A stretch of 64,000 nt of DNA from contig OY755040.1 in the NCBI GenBank assembly GCA_963576565.1, forward strand, positions 27,014,703 through 27,078,702. Reading direction: 5' to 3'. This document shows positions 1 to 11,189 of the stretch, one piece after another; the first letter of the stretch is position 1, and each line of letters starts with the position of its first letter. The notes under the pieces are model-generated. The model was not told where the DNA came from and made no database searches. It worked only from the letters and a program-made list of their open reading frames with translations. A program made the translations under genes and the position numbers. This DNA comes from Aspidapion aeneum. Lineage: Eukaryota > Arthropoda > Insecta > Coleoptera > Brentidae.

Positions 1-26
1 AGTTTTGTTACAATTATTTATGAATA

Positions 27-974
27 GGGGAGAGCGGGGCAAGATGAAGAACGGGGCAAGTTAACGAACTCAATTTAAAACAAAAATTAAAACTGGCAAC
101 GAGTTTATTACTGTGCTGTTAGAACCTTTTAGAGTCAAAGTTTTATGGGTTAAAGATTGCTCGTAAGAATAATAATAGTACATTGGTTCAGCATCGGGGC
201 TTAATGTTCGAAGCTCAGCATCTATATTCCAAGTGCTCGCTTATAAAATTTGTTTGCTGAAAATCTAAATTTAATATAAAAATAATCTTTGTTAGTAACT
301 AGGAAATTATTTATTTTGTTTTCAATATAAGAAAATGTAAATGACCATCTTTGGTCGTTTTTTGTTTTCATTTTTTACTAAAAAATTGTACTCTGGGGCA
401 AGTTGGCGGGGGCAAAATAACGAATTTGTTAGAACAGAGAGCTTCCATTAAAACGTCGACTCCAAATATAGAAGAGCTTAAAAAAGGAACGTGGAAAAAA
501 TTTAACAAAAAAATTAAAATAAAACCCATGCTAAAGTCTTAAAAGTTAAAAAGAAAGTTTTTAATCATGTTAATCAAGACCTACCAGAAACAAAAAAGAA
601 CAAAAAAAATATTTTCTGCCCAGGATGTCAGAAATCATGGACTCAACCTCCAACTGGATTAAATGTTGAGGATATGAGGATTGGTGGCATGAGGCGTGCA
701 CCTTATATGAAAAGAAGTGGTTATTCATTTGTGACCTATGCGCATGGTCTTCATTTTGCTTTAGTAGGCTCGTCAGCTTACCCCGCTAGTGGAGCACGAT
801 GACAAAAATTTATTTTTTAAGTTTTTTGCTGTGTAAACATTTAGACTTTAAATGTTTTTTTTTTAATTTGTTTGTAAATCAAAACATCTAACAAAGTTTT
901 TTAGTAAAAATCAAGTTTGTGTATTTTCTAGGGAGCTTTAATCCTTAACATCGTTATTTTGCCCCGCTCTCCCC
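27..974. mobile_element. TA-flanked DNA transposon, decayed
   Basis: The ends are a perfect 16-bp terminal inverted repeat, GGGGAGAGCGGGGCAA at 27-42 and its complement at 959-974. Both are bordered by the dinucleotide TA (25-26 and 975-976), as in Tc1/mariner/pogo-type insertions. The interior (about 420-800, plus strand) has broken reading frames, with a lysine-rich stretch followed by a C-P-G-C motif and the words SWTQPP and MRRAPYMKR. This could be the tail of a transposase, but I do not recognise the family. A second copy of the GGGGCAAG motif directly inside each end is typical of this kind of repeat. Confidence 0.75.
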
Positions 975-1219
975 TACATGCAAATTAAACAATGCTTACC
1001 CTAAAACGTTGATTTTTCTGCATTTTTTTGTTGGGTCTTTTCTGAGAGACGGCTGTCGAAGCTGCAAGGGCTCCAGCGGCCTTACGCGACGTGCATTGCC
1101 CCATGGGGCTTCTCTGGACGAGTTGCTTCTATTTGTAGAAATAAGATAAATTAGACTTGTACCTATCAAAAGCTACCAAATAACCTAACCCAACATGCAC
1201 AAAACGGTGAAAAGTAATA

Positions 1220-1394
1220 CCAATGAGTATATGACCCATATAGATTGGCAACACTGGCAACATTGAGGGGCAGATGACGCTGAAATAAATTCATCTAGTT
1301 CCCAATTGCAGTGACCTTAGCGTACCAGACGAAAAAGCACCATCTGCCCCTCAATGTTACAAGGCTCGCCGATTGCCACTCATATACTCATTGG
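1220..1394. mobile_element. MITE with ~60-bp inverted termini
   Basis: The left arm starts CCAATGAGTATATGA and includes GGCAACATTGAGGGGCAGATG-like sequence. The right arm is its complement and ends TCATATACTCATTGG. TA lies on both sides (1218-1219 and 1395-1396). The element is about 175 bp long and has no coding capacity. Confidence 0.8.
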
Positions 1395-1399
1395 TAATA

Positions 1400-4200
1400 A
1401 TATTTTTCCAAAGAAGTAAAATCCCTTGTCCTTTAGAATTACACTAAAATAGCGGAAGATATACAAGGTGATAAATTAACAACCAGCTAAAATAGGGACA
1501 TTTTGAAATCCTTAATTTTTTGACAAATTTAACCTTTATTCATTTACTCTTTTTTACTATTGAGGTAGAAGTATAAGTAATACCTCTTAACTCAATATGG
1601 ATCAATATGGACTAAGATTGACGTCGTTTATACTAACGAATAAAAGAAGTTTGGTAAGGTAAGATTTGAACTAAGGCTCAGATTATAGATAAATTACATT
1701 AAATAAATAAAACGTTTAGGCTTTTTTGGACAGTATCAATATATAGCAGTGGCCAAAATAGTAAGAGTGCCCTAAAAATGTATAAATATTTGATCCTACT
1801 TTATCTATAAAAAACTAATGAAACCAATGAATTCAATACTGTTCCAGGCTTATGAATCTCAATGAATGTAACATATTATAAGAACTTCAATCTAATTTTC
1901 TGTTCACAAGCTATGCCGATTTCTCCCATAAAATGGTGCCTTTTTGGCAGATTTAAAAAAAGCCACAGTAAATAACTTTGTCTAGTTTTAGGCAAAAGTG
2001 CTATTTGAAAAAGGAGTGAATAGTTCATATTTCCTGAAAATCTTAATTGAACCAAGAATAGTAAAGATATATAGGAAAAAATGTATACCCTTCCTTTTTT
2101 TATAGTTGTTGTAGTTATTTTGATCACCACTGTATTTACAATTTTACTCACTCTTTCGAAATATGCAATTAATAAAAATTAGGATTTAAAATACCTATCG
2201 ATGCTTTTTTTTACCCATAAAACCTATTTAAAATATTTTATAAAAAATTCAGCAGTTTTTTTACTTATTTTACGGTATATGATAAAAATATTAAGTGTTC
2301 CAAGAAATGTTTTTTCCATTAAGTTTTCAGGAACAAATTTTTCATTAAAATAAAACGGTAAAAGGTAAAGATGACTAAACAAAAATGTTGGATTTTAACA
2401 ACAATTTAAATGCTTTTACTTGGCGTATTTTTTTAATGGCACTAAATAATGTCTATTCTGTCGAATAACCTTTTGAGATTATCGTTTGGTCAATTTTAGG
2501 TCAAAAGCTTCTATGTAAAAAATACAGAAAATTAAACAAAAATCTAACAAAAATTTTCTACTATCTAAGAGATCGTATGCGAAAATGCCTAATTTTTTTG
2601 GATTAGTTTTGTATTAAATTGTTACGTATATAATCAGTTGTAAATAAAATAGCCAATTCATGAACTGCATCTTCTTACAAAATTTGCCAGCAGTGTTATT
2701 TTTGATATTTTTCACAAAAATTAGGTCAATTAAAAAAAAAATTGTCGCATATTTTCATTGCCTTATGCTCAATTTTAGAACCTTGATTTATTAAAAATAG
2801 CAAAGAACAGATATTTTAGTTTTTGCCTCAATTTTACGCCTCCTTTCCACCCTAATATCCTTTAATAAATTTAAAAATTGCGGCGGTCAATTTAACCCAT
2901 TTTCAATTGAGATACTTAAAACCTTATTTAACCTAAGGCCCTAAATATTAGATGCTCCGCTGCCTGTAAAAATCAGAAAATACCTAATAACAACTGTAAT
3001 TTTAAATCAAACTATGGACTGATCACTGTAGTAGTTCCACATTCTCAAATATGTCTAATAGTAACATTTCATATAGCTATAAATACATACTTGAAATGTT
3101 TTGATCAATTAATTAACGCTAAAAAGATGCATAATCCAAAAGTCATGAGAGGTAATGCTAACAATGGTAAAAGAGAAAGTGACAAGAAAGTTCAAATAAA
3201 AAAAGGGCAAGAACCTAATAAATATAAAGAATAAATAAAGACAAACATTAAAATATAGATAGTAAAATAATTCGTGAACTGAATCCTCCGAAATGTAACT
3301 GGACCTTAGAGAATGTAGAATTGGACTCATTGTCGTTGAAATTTTTGAAACACTTTTTAAAGTTATAAATATAGACATTAGATGTTTTGACCAAGCTGAC
3401 AATCGTGAATAGACAAATCATGAGAAGTAATACTAATAAAGGAAAGAGAGAAAGTGACTGGATAGTTCAAATTAAGAAAGGGCAAGAACGTGATAAAAAT
3501 AAAAAATAAATTAAGAATTTAAATAAACATGCCAAACATGATATAAGTACATTATTTCGTGAACTGAATCAAATTAGATTATATGCAAAATCATGCATAG
3601 CTTACTAAAACACAACGTACCAGTGATTTTTTTAAATAAATACCTACATTTTCAATTAGTAGTTTAAGACATTTTTTTTTAATGTAATAAAAGTTTGTCC
3701 AACATTTTAATCTAAAATTAATTTGAATTAAACATTAATTTTCAGCCATTTACTGAAAAACTTTGATTTAGTTTAATGTACACGAACTTTAATATTATAA
3801 TTACGGTCTTAAGACCATTTTATAATATTAATGTTTTATTTAAAGATAGAATCAATGTTATCTGGTCATTGGCCAAAAATTACTGTTCACAGTGAATAAT
3901 TTGACGTCCCTTTTTCATTGTGTGTATATATTATATATGTACATATTATGTGTTACAACTACTTGGAGTGGAAGCAAACACAAACAAAATTCTCAGTATC
4001 AGATAATTTATTAGACCAACATTTATTTAATTTGTTGTTCTAACGACTTTCTTGATCACCAGTTACAATATAAATTCTTGCTCTATATTAAAACTACGTT
4101 TGTGCAAACGCTAGCGAATGAGTTCATTTTCCGTTCGCTCACCAGTCGGTACATCAAGAGCAACTCAGAGATCTTCAGGTTTATATTTAATATACTTGCA
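1400..4200. other. AT-rich non-coding stretch
   Basis: No convincing gene was seen on either strand. The open frames are short, low in complexity and without splice logic. Two related segments around 3109-3270 and 3400-3560 share runs such as CATGAGA-GTAATGCTAA and AAAGGGCAAGAAC, so this part holds a diverged direct duplication of about 300 bp. Confidence 0.5.
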
Positions 4201-4207
4201 AGTAATA

Positions 4208-4410
4208 TACAAGGTGTCCCAAAACTCTGAGTCCACCCAAATATCTTCTGAACTATTAAAGATAGTTCCATAATTGGCAGTGATCAATAGTATCAAAAGA
4301 TCTGTTTTATGAAGTGGCGAGTGAGCCGCCCTCCATAAAATAGATCTTTTAATGTTATCGATTACTGTCAAATTGGTTCAGAAGATATTTGGGTGGACTC
4401 GGACTTTTGA
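4208..4410. mobile_element. Hairpin MITE
   Basis: The arms 4221-4254 and 4376-4409 are inverted copies around GTCCACCCAAATATCTTCTGAAC. The inner part (AAAGATCTGTTTTATG versus CATAAAATAGATCTTTT) continues the fold. The left border ACAAGGTGTCCCAAAA resembles Tc1/mariner-derived MITE ends. It has no coding content. Confidence 0.7.
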
Positions 4411-4699
4411 TGTTTACTTATCAGTCATCAAATTAAAATCCGCAATAAGCTTACCCAGTAGCCAATTTAGCGAAAGGCCTCTTTTTTTCCGATTCAAATA
4501 CTCTTGTTTCTAAACACACCAGAAACCAACCAACATTTGCAAATAATTCTTACATATATAATTTTCACTGACCGGAAAAAATGCATCAACCAGAATTGAA
4601 AATCTCCAAAATGAGTTGCTTCTTTTAATTTTCAACAACTTTCATTTCTTAATTTATCACTGCGGTTCTAAATGCATTTTTTAAAAGCTCTTTTACACT

Positions 4700-5520
4700 T
4701 GATCGGCCGGGCATTTTAGGGTCAACAGTGCAGCAGTATAATTTTTTAAGTAACACATACACACAAATTTTTAGTAAAGTAATAAAACATTTTCCCAAAC
4801 AAAATCGTTAAAGTATTAATAAAAAGTTGTGTCATATATTTGGCTTGGCTGGAAAATGCTAAAATGGAAAGAAATTCCCATCTGTAAGACAAATTGTTCC
4901 GTAGAGAATTATTTCTTTAGAATTTAGTTAGAAAATAGTGGTATTTATAATCTGCCTTGATATTTTTGGCCATTATCTATTTTAGTAATTTTGTTTTGTG
5001 CCATAAATTGTGTTTCTTAATTTTTATCTCTGCTGTAACGTTGATGTCCCTCCGGTAGCACCTAAAATAAGTGATATTTTTGTCAAATTTGCCAGTTCAC
5101 TGTTAATTCAAACAATTTTTATTAACTTTCAGTTGTTCTTTAGATACAGCGTACGTAAAAAAATACCAGAAACACCTAACCAAATTCTCTAAAAATTAGT
5201 TTTTAAAAATATTTAGCTAGTTATTATAACAAAATTACTGCACTGTGTATTTTTACTCACTTTCTCACTGGCTATTTTATTTCAAGCATATCTTAACACA
5301 TTTAATAGATTTTGGATAAGTAATATGGCAAAACCTACCGCGTTATAGAAGCGACAAAAAATAATCATTTCAAAAAAAAATCCTAAGCGCAATGCAGCTT
5401 ACATTTATCTTACTAGCTTATGATAACACAAAATACTTTAAAGTTTGACACGTTCAGTTTACAACAATTTTTGCTGATAGTAAACGTGTTGTAGAACTCT
5501 TAAAAATAAGTAATTTGTAG
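4700..5520. repeat. Ancient dispersed repeat, copy A
   Basis: This stretch is recognisably paralogous to 40600-41470 plus 43205-43320. The shared signposts, in the same order, are GGAAAATGCTAAAATG, CCATTATCTATTTT-GTAATTTT, CATATTTTAACACATTT and TTTACAACAATTTTTGCTGATA. In the other copy the last two blocks are separated by about 1.7 kb of inserted inverted-repeat DNA. It is non-coding. Confidence 0.6.
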
Positions 5521-5569
5521 TTTTAAGTATTTACAAATCAAATCAACACATTTTTAAAACAGAAACATT

Positions 5570-8200
5570 CTTGCGTATTTTGGAAAACAATTTAAGTATC
5601 ATAGGTGACGAAAATAAAATAGCCATAATTGCTGGTGATTTTAATATCAATTTAAAAAAGGACTAAAAAGATGCAAATGGTTTTAAAAACTTACTTAAAA
5701 CTTTTAATTTGTCACATTCGATTGATGAATTTACCAGAATAACCGACACCTCTAAATCTTGTTTGGACCACATAATCTTTGATACCAACAACTTACCATT
5801 TGTGGCAAAAGTCATATACGCAGGGAAGTCTGATCACACTGCTCAAATAGTTTCCTTAAAATGTGATGAAGAGGAACAATTCCTACCAAGTTTCGCAAGG
5901 GTTTTCAGCGAGGCGCGCATAGAAAAATTTTACGAAAAAATTAAAACTACTAATTGGTCAAATGTTCTATTGTCTAATACTCAAGATGTAAATATTTTAT
6001 GGGAATTATTCACAAGCATCTTTATGTCAAGTTTTGAGGATTGCTTTCCAAATAAACAAATAAAAAATAGTAGAAATAGAAAGAAAAAATGTGCACCCTG
6101 GATAACACCCGATATTTTGCAGAAGAAAGACCAACTAGTGGCTCTGCAAACCATGTTACAAACAGATAAACGCTACACACAATTATATAAAGATTACAAA
6201 AAACAGTATGGTCAGGATTTTATAAAATCAAAGAGTAATTTATATCTGTCAAAAGTTGAAACTAGTGACAATAAAACAAAAACATAGAATACTGTAAAAG
6301 AATTAACTAATTCTCAAAAGTCCTCTAACATATTACCAACCAGGCAAAACACCAAATCATTAGCTAATGAGTTTAGTCAATACCTAATAGAACCTCCCCC
6401 GAATCTCCTGCTTAAAAATAATATATTACCTCAAAGTAGTCATGAGTATAGTATAAAATTACAGCTAAATCAAAAATCTTTTTACTTTTTTCCAACAGAT
6501 AAAACTGAAATTATAACTTTGGGCAAAAAATTAAAAAACAACAAATCGGCAGGACACGATGAAGTACCTGCAAATTTACTAAAAAGATGTGTACAACATG
6601 TAGCTGAGCCGCTAGCACATATCTTTAATGTGAGTATTTCAAATGGGGTTTTTCCAGAAATTCGAATCTTTAAAAAGGGGGACCCAGAATGCTATGCAAA
6701 CTACAGGCCTATAAGTTTTATTTCTTCCTTTGCAAAAATATTTGAACTTCTAATTCATAAAAGATTATTTAACTTTTTTCTCACAAACTCTTTATTTAAC
6801 GATTTTCAACACGGATTTTTCCAAAAAAGTCCACAGAATCTGCTCTCTTAGAACTTAATAAAAAAATAATATCAACTCCGGAATGAAAAGGAGCAGCTTG
6901 TGGAATTTTCTTGGATTTATCAAAAACGTTCGATACCGTAAACCACAATATACTTCTGGCGATGTAGGAATCTTATGGGGTAAGAGGTCAAAGTTTGAAC
7001 TTATTTCCATCATACTTAACTAAAAGGCCTCAACAAGTAACAATCACACATCAAAGCTCTAATTATCAAAGATCCAAACTCTCTCGCAAACTACGCAGAT
7101 GATGCAAATGTGGTTATTCCAGTCTATAAAGGTGAAAATATACATAAAAAATATTTTGAGGTTCTAGATGATGTCAAGGATTGGTGTGTTAAAAACCAGC
7201 TTTTCTTAAATACTGAGAAGACCAAGGCAGTAGTTGTTACTAATATTAACATACCAATATCAGAAGATTTAACTTTTGAAGGTGATAAATTAAATATTAT
7301 TAATATGATTAAATTGAAAACAGTTTAAACATTTTAGGGGTGATATTTCACAAAAATCTTACTCACATTAAAGAATTATGAAAAAAATTAGGAAGTGCAA
7401 GCTATGCACTTAGAGTTCTTCGCAATTTTTTTTAAAAATCCGAATATACTAAGATCTGTTTGTTATGGCATACTTTTTTGGGGACAAAGCAGCCATATTG
7501 GGGACGTTTTTATAATGCAAAAACGAGCCCTGAGAATAATATTAGGACTAAGATCAACGGAATCATGTAGAAATAAATTTAAGGAAAATATTTACTTGAC
7601 CGTTCCAGGAATCTACATCTAAGAGTGTATTTTGTTTTTAAGGAAAAATCCTTTATTCTCAGAATACACAACAAATAAAACCTGTAGTACAAGGCATAAG
7701 GATAGATTGTACATATTCCCAAAGCACAGTTTAACAATTACTGAGAAAAGCCCTGTATACGCCGCTATTAAGCTATACAATAAACTACCTAATTCCATAA
7801 AAAGCATAGAGTCTTTCGAAACTTTTACAAGGGCACGTTTCAATTATCTATGTGATTAATAGAACCTTATTCAATTAACGACTTTACAAAATAATTTTTT
7901 TCTCGTTCCATTGTTTTCGTTGGTTTTTAAATTATTCAGATATCTAAGCCAAATTATAAGTGTATTTTATATTGAAGTGTAAGCGTGAATTTAAGTGTAC
8001 TATTTGTGTAAATATTCAATAAGGGCACCTATACATGTCCCACGAAAATGAACATTAAACCAATTAAGTTTTACTGTAAACAAATTGTAAGTGCAACTTA
8101 CATATTTAATCTGTAGTTTTAGATAACTTTGACGAACCAATTTACTTTTGTAAAAATTTGGAAATAAAAATATTTTCTATTGTCTATTGTCTATTGTAAC
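5570..8200 (+). mobile_element. Decayed non-LTR retrotransposon (LINE)
   Basis: This is a degenerate ORF2 of a jockey-superfamily-like element. In order it shows the endonuclease motif IAGDFNIN near 5632, the endonuclease end LDHIIF...SDHT near 5770-5850, and a linker with PWITPDIL near 6098. The reverse-transcriptase follows with NNKSAGHDEVP (about 6538), CYANYRPIS (about 6690) and the catalytic YADD at 7092-7103, then the thumb and C-terminal region to the stop near 7858. Stops and frameshifts break it into at least five frames, so it is dead. The 3' end is a short tandem of TCTATTG at 8176-8197, the simple-repeat tail usual for such elements. The 5' end is truncated. Confidence 0.9.
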
Positions 8201-8218
8201 GAAAATCAATTATATAAA

Positions 8219-8748
8219 AGTTGCAGAATAAAGAAGTTCAACAATTCGAATAGTTGTAAGACCTGAGTTTTTGATATTCTCGACCAATGTCAATGGTTTG
8301 TTTACTGGTGATACTGGGAATGGCTAAGTTTTTTGTAGAATACAAATTACTCATCATTTGTTCATTCATTCTGCGGTTTTCAGTGAGGAATTCGATTTGG
8401 TCAGTTGTAAATAATTCTCTAAAGTGCGTGATATTTTTGTTTTTTGGGTTAATATTATGCCAACTAGTTCATTGTTTTCATATACGTGTGCCATTTTCAT
8501 AGCACACAATGACCAAAAAAATAACACGCTCTTTAGCGAATCACTTACAACTGGTCAAATCGAAATTCTCACTGAAAACCGTACAACGAATGAACAAATG
8601 ATAAGTAGTTTGTATTCTACAAAAAAAAATGACCAGTAAACAAAACATTGATAACGCAGTGGTCGAGCATATCAAAAAATAAGGTCTTACAGTAGTTTTT
8701 AAATTTTACATTTTTCGAATTGTCAATAACTTCTTTATTCTGCAACTA
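8219..8748. repeat. Foldback repeat next to the LINE 3' end
   Basis: The left arm, about 8219-8440, is an inverted copy of about 8511-8748. Matching words are TTGCAGAATAAAGAAGTT, GTAAGACCT, TTTGTAGAATACAAA and TTTTCAGTGA. The spacer of about 70 bp contains TTTTGTTTTTTGGG. The open frames here are only reflections of the inverted repeat. It begins almost directly after the LINE tail. Confidence 0.7.
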
Positions 8749-8948
8749 CAATTACTTATTTTTACGAGTTCTACAACCTGTTAAAATAAATGACCCAACT
8801 TTGAAAACACCCTATATATAGAGATTACTAAGTAGGTTATGATCAAGCACATTATTTAACTCTCAATAATTTTTTCGATTTTATCAATTACATTATACAC
8901 TATTTCATTCAGAACTATCTTAGCATGACGGAATTTCATACTATTATA

Positions 8949-9623
8949 CAGGATGATTTAAAAGTAAGCGGCATCCTTTCGAAGCGCATAAGAATAAGGC
9001 AAGAATTTCCTATTAATATGGCTCCGAAAATGCTCTTTCAATAGGACACTTTAAAAAAGGTTTTTTGTCTATAACTTTAAAACCCTTTACAATTAAATTT
9101 TGAAAATTGGTGACAGAATTTGTCTTTAAGGTGTCCTATTTAAAGGGGGCGTAGCTCCCAGAAGAAGCATTTTCGGACCCATATTAGGCACTTTTTTTTA
9201 TACTGGGAATTTCCATCCATAGCTAGGATTAATCGCCCGGTCTTTTCAGCCAAATTTTTGCCGAAATATGCCTTGTTGGGCCGTTACAAAAATAACCATA
9301 TACCGAGGTGTGACTCGAACCCACAAGAAACGCCTATGCGCGGTCGGTTCAGCCATATGCACAAACGATAAATCAAATTCAACCAATCAATTCTTAGCAA
9401 TCCGCCAAACTACTTTAAATTTATGCTGAATGTAGCTGAAATTTTCTGAAATTTGTGAAAATTTTTCAGTTTTGTAATGCTAAACCAACGATAAATCAAA
9501 TTCAACAAACAACGCGCTAAGCCGGTCGGCCACGGTTCCCATTAGGGACTTATTGTAATATGAATTTTTCCTTCCTTATTTTTACGCCCCTAAAAGGATG
9601 CAGCTCACTTTTGAATCCCCCTG
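8949..9623. mobile_element. TA-flanked MITE (~675 bp)
   Basis: The left end CAGGATGATTTAAAAGTAAG and the complement of the right end (CAGGGGGATTCAAAAGTGAG) match over about 30 bp and share GCATCCTTT. TA borders both sides (8947-8948 and 9624-9625). Inside are a tRNA-like stretch and two copies of AACGATAAATCAAATTCAAC. Confidence 0.75.
9295..9370 (-). repeat. tRNA-like SINE head
   Basis: Read on the minus strand, ATGGCTGAACCGACCGCGC resembles a pol III A box. About 40 bases on, GGGTTCGAGTCAC is a good B box. No closed acceptor stem is evident, so this is a tRNA-derived SINE head, not a tRNA gene. A second A-box-like piece (TGGCCGACCGGCTTAGCGCG, minus strand) lies near 9510-9535. Confidence 0.5.
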
Positions 9624-9629
9624 TATAGT

Positions 9630-11180
9630 TTGGTAATAAACTACTTATAAACAACATAACTTGGTAATAACAGACAAAGTACGAGCTAAATTATCTTATA
9701 ATAACCCAAATGATCATCATTGTTTCTTTTTATGGTAAAAAAGTGTAAATAAACTTTTTTACTACTTTCTTCTCGAAAGATTTCATAACATTTATTTGGT
9801 TTGTTATTAGACAGGAAGAATCATCGCAAGTTAATCTATGAAAGTAATCTTTTTTTGTTTTAAATTGGATGATCACTGTATTTTAAAATAAACATTAGAT
9901 CACAAAAGATAAAACTTACGTTTTAGTATGCTTTATGTTATAATTTTTTTATTGAAAAAATAAGCGTTGTACTTTAATAAATTCTGGTTTAACTTCTACA
10001 TTTGTTAACTATATTTTGAAATTTTCCCTTGTTGTAGAAAAATTATTACATGTTAAATTAGAAAATGATTTTTCGAAAGATTGAAAAAATACAAAATTTA
10101 TTTTTGAAGGCAATTTCTTATTTTGTTTTGATATGGCAACATTCACTCTGAATTTTTGAAAGCATGCACAAACCTAAGTTTGATAATACTTTTTTCTAGA
10201 AACACTTAAATCTTAACCGGATTTTATTGATAACTGAAATGTGAGTGGAAATTTTTGTGCTATAAATATCACTTGTCCCCTTTCCTTTTATTTCCAATAA
10301 ACTCATTATTAACGGTTGATAATACTGTTACGGGTTCACTGCTTTAAACAAAACTCGCACACGTCAAAAAAATTTGTAACAATACCAATAATTTTATTAA
10401 TAAGCAATTGTTTTAAAAAATATCACTTGACTAGGCTGGCTACAAATTTTTTTTAGGATTTGAGCAGCTTCTAAATATTGTAAAAAGTCCTATTTTTGAC
10501 ATTTATTTTTATCAAATAATGATTGACTTTGGCTTGACCAATTTAATTTTAAATTAAAAAGTATGCCTGGTTGACCTATTATTTGATTAAGCTAAACATA
10601 TTCATGAAAATATTTATGTAACTTTTTTAAAGCAATAAATACTAGAAATGATTATTATCTGAGTACAAATTTTAAAAGAATAAAAAAAACTTGAAGAATT
10701 TTAGTGACATCTAAGGATGTTGTTAATATTTTAGTTTTAGAGATATTAAAAATATGCAAAATACAATTTTAAATCAATCTTTTGTTTTAATTAATAACAG
10801 GTAACTCAATTTTCTTCCTTCCTCGATAATAAGCTAATAAGTGGCAGGGTATACAAGCGACAAAATCATATTCTCATTTACTTCATATTATTGTTTCATT
10901 TGATGTTTTTTTATGTATACTTTAAAGATCTGTCTCTAATCATAAAAATTGGGCCCTTCCAAAAATTGAATCCGTGTGAGCCAATGAAATATGTAGACAA
11001 ATATTAATTACAAGCGTAGATACCTATTTATTGTATGGATTAGGCAATAACTTAACTTTGTGGGTACAGCTACTTAATTATTAAAATAATTACGTTACGA
11101 ATATATCAGTTAGCGCCAATTATGTTAAATTTATTCAGTTTAAGTACCTAATGCATTTATACAAGGTGACATAAACAAAC
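9630..11180. other. AT-rich non-coding stretch
   Basis: I see no gene, splice-supported open frame or clear inverted repeat here. Confidence 0.5.
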
Positions 11181-11189
11181 ACTTAATAT

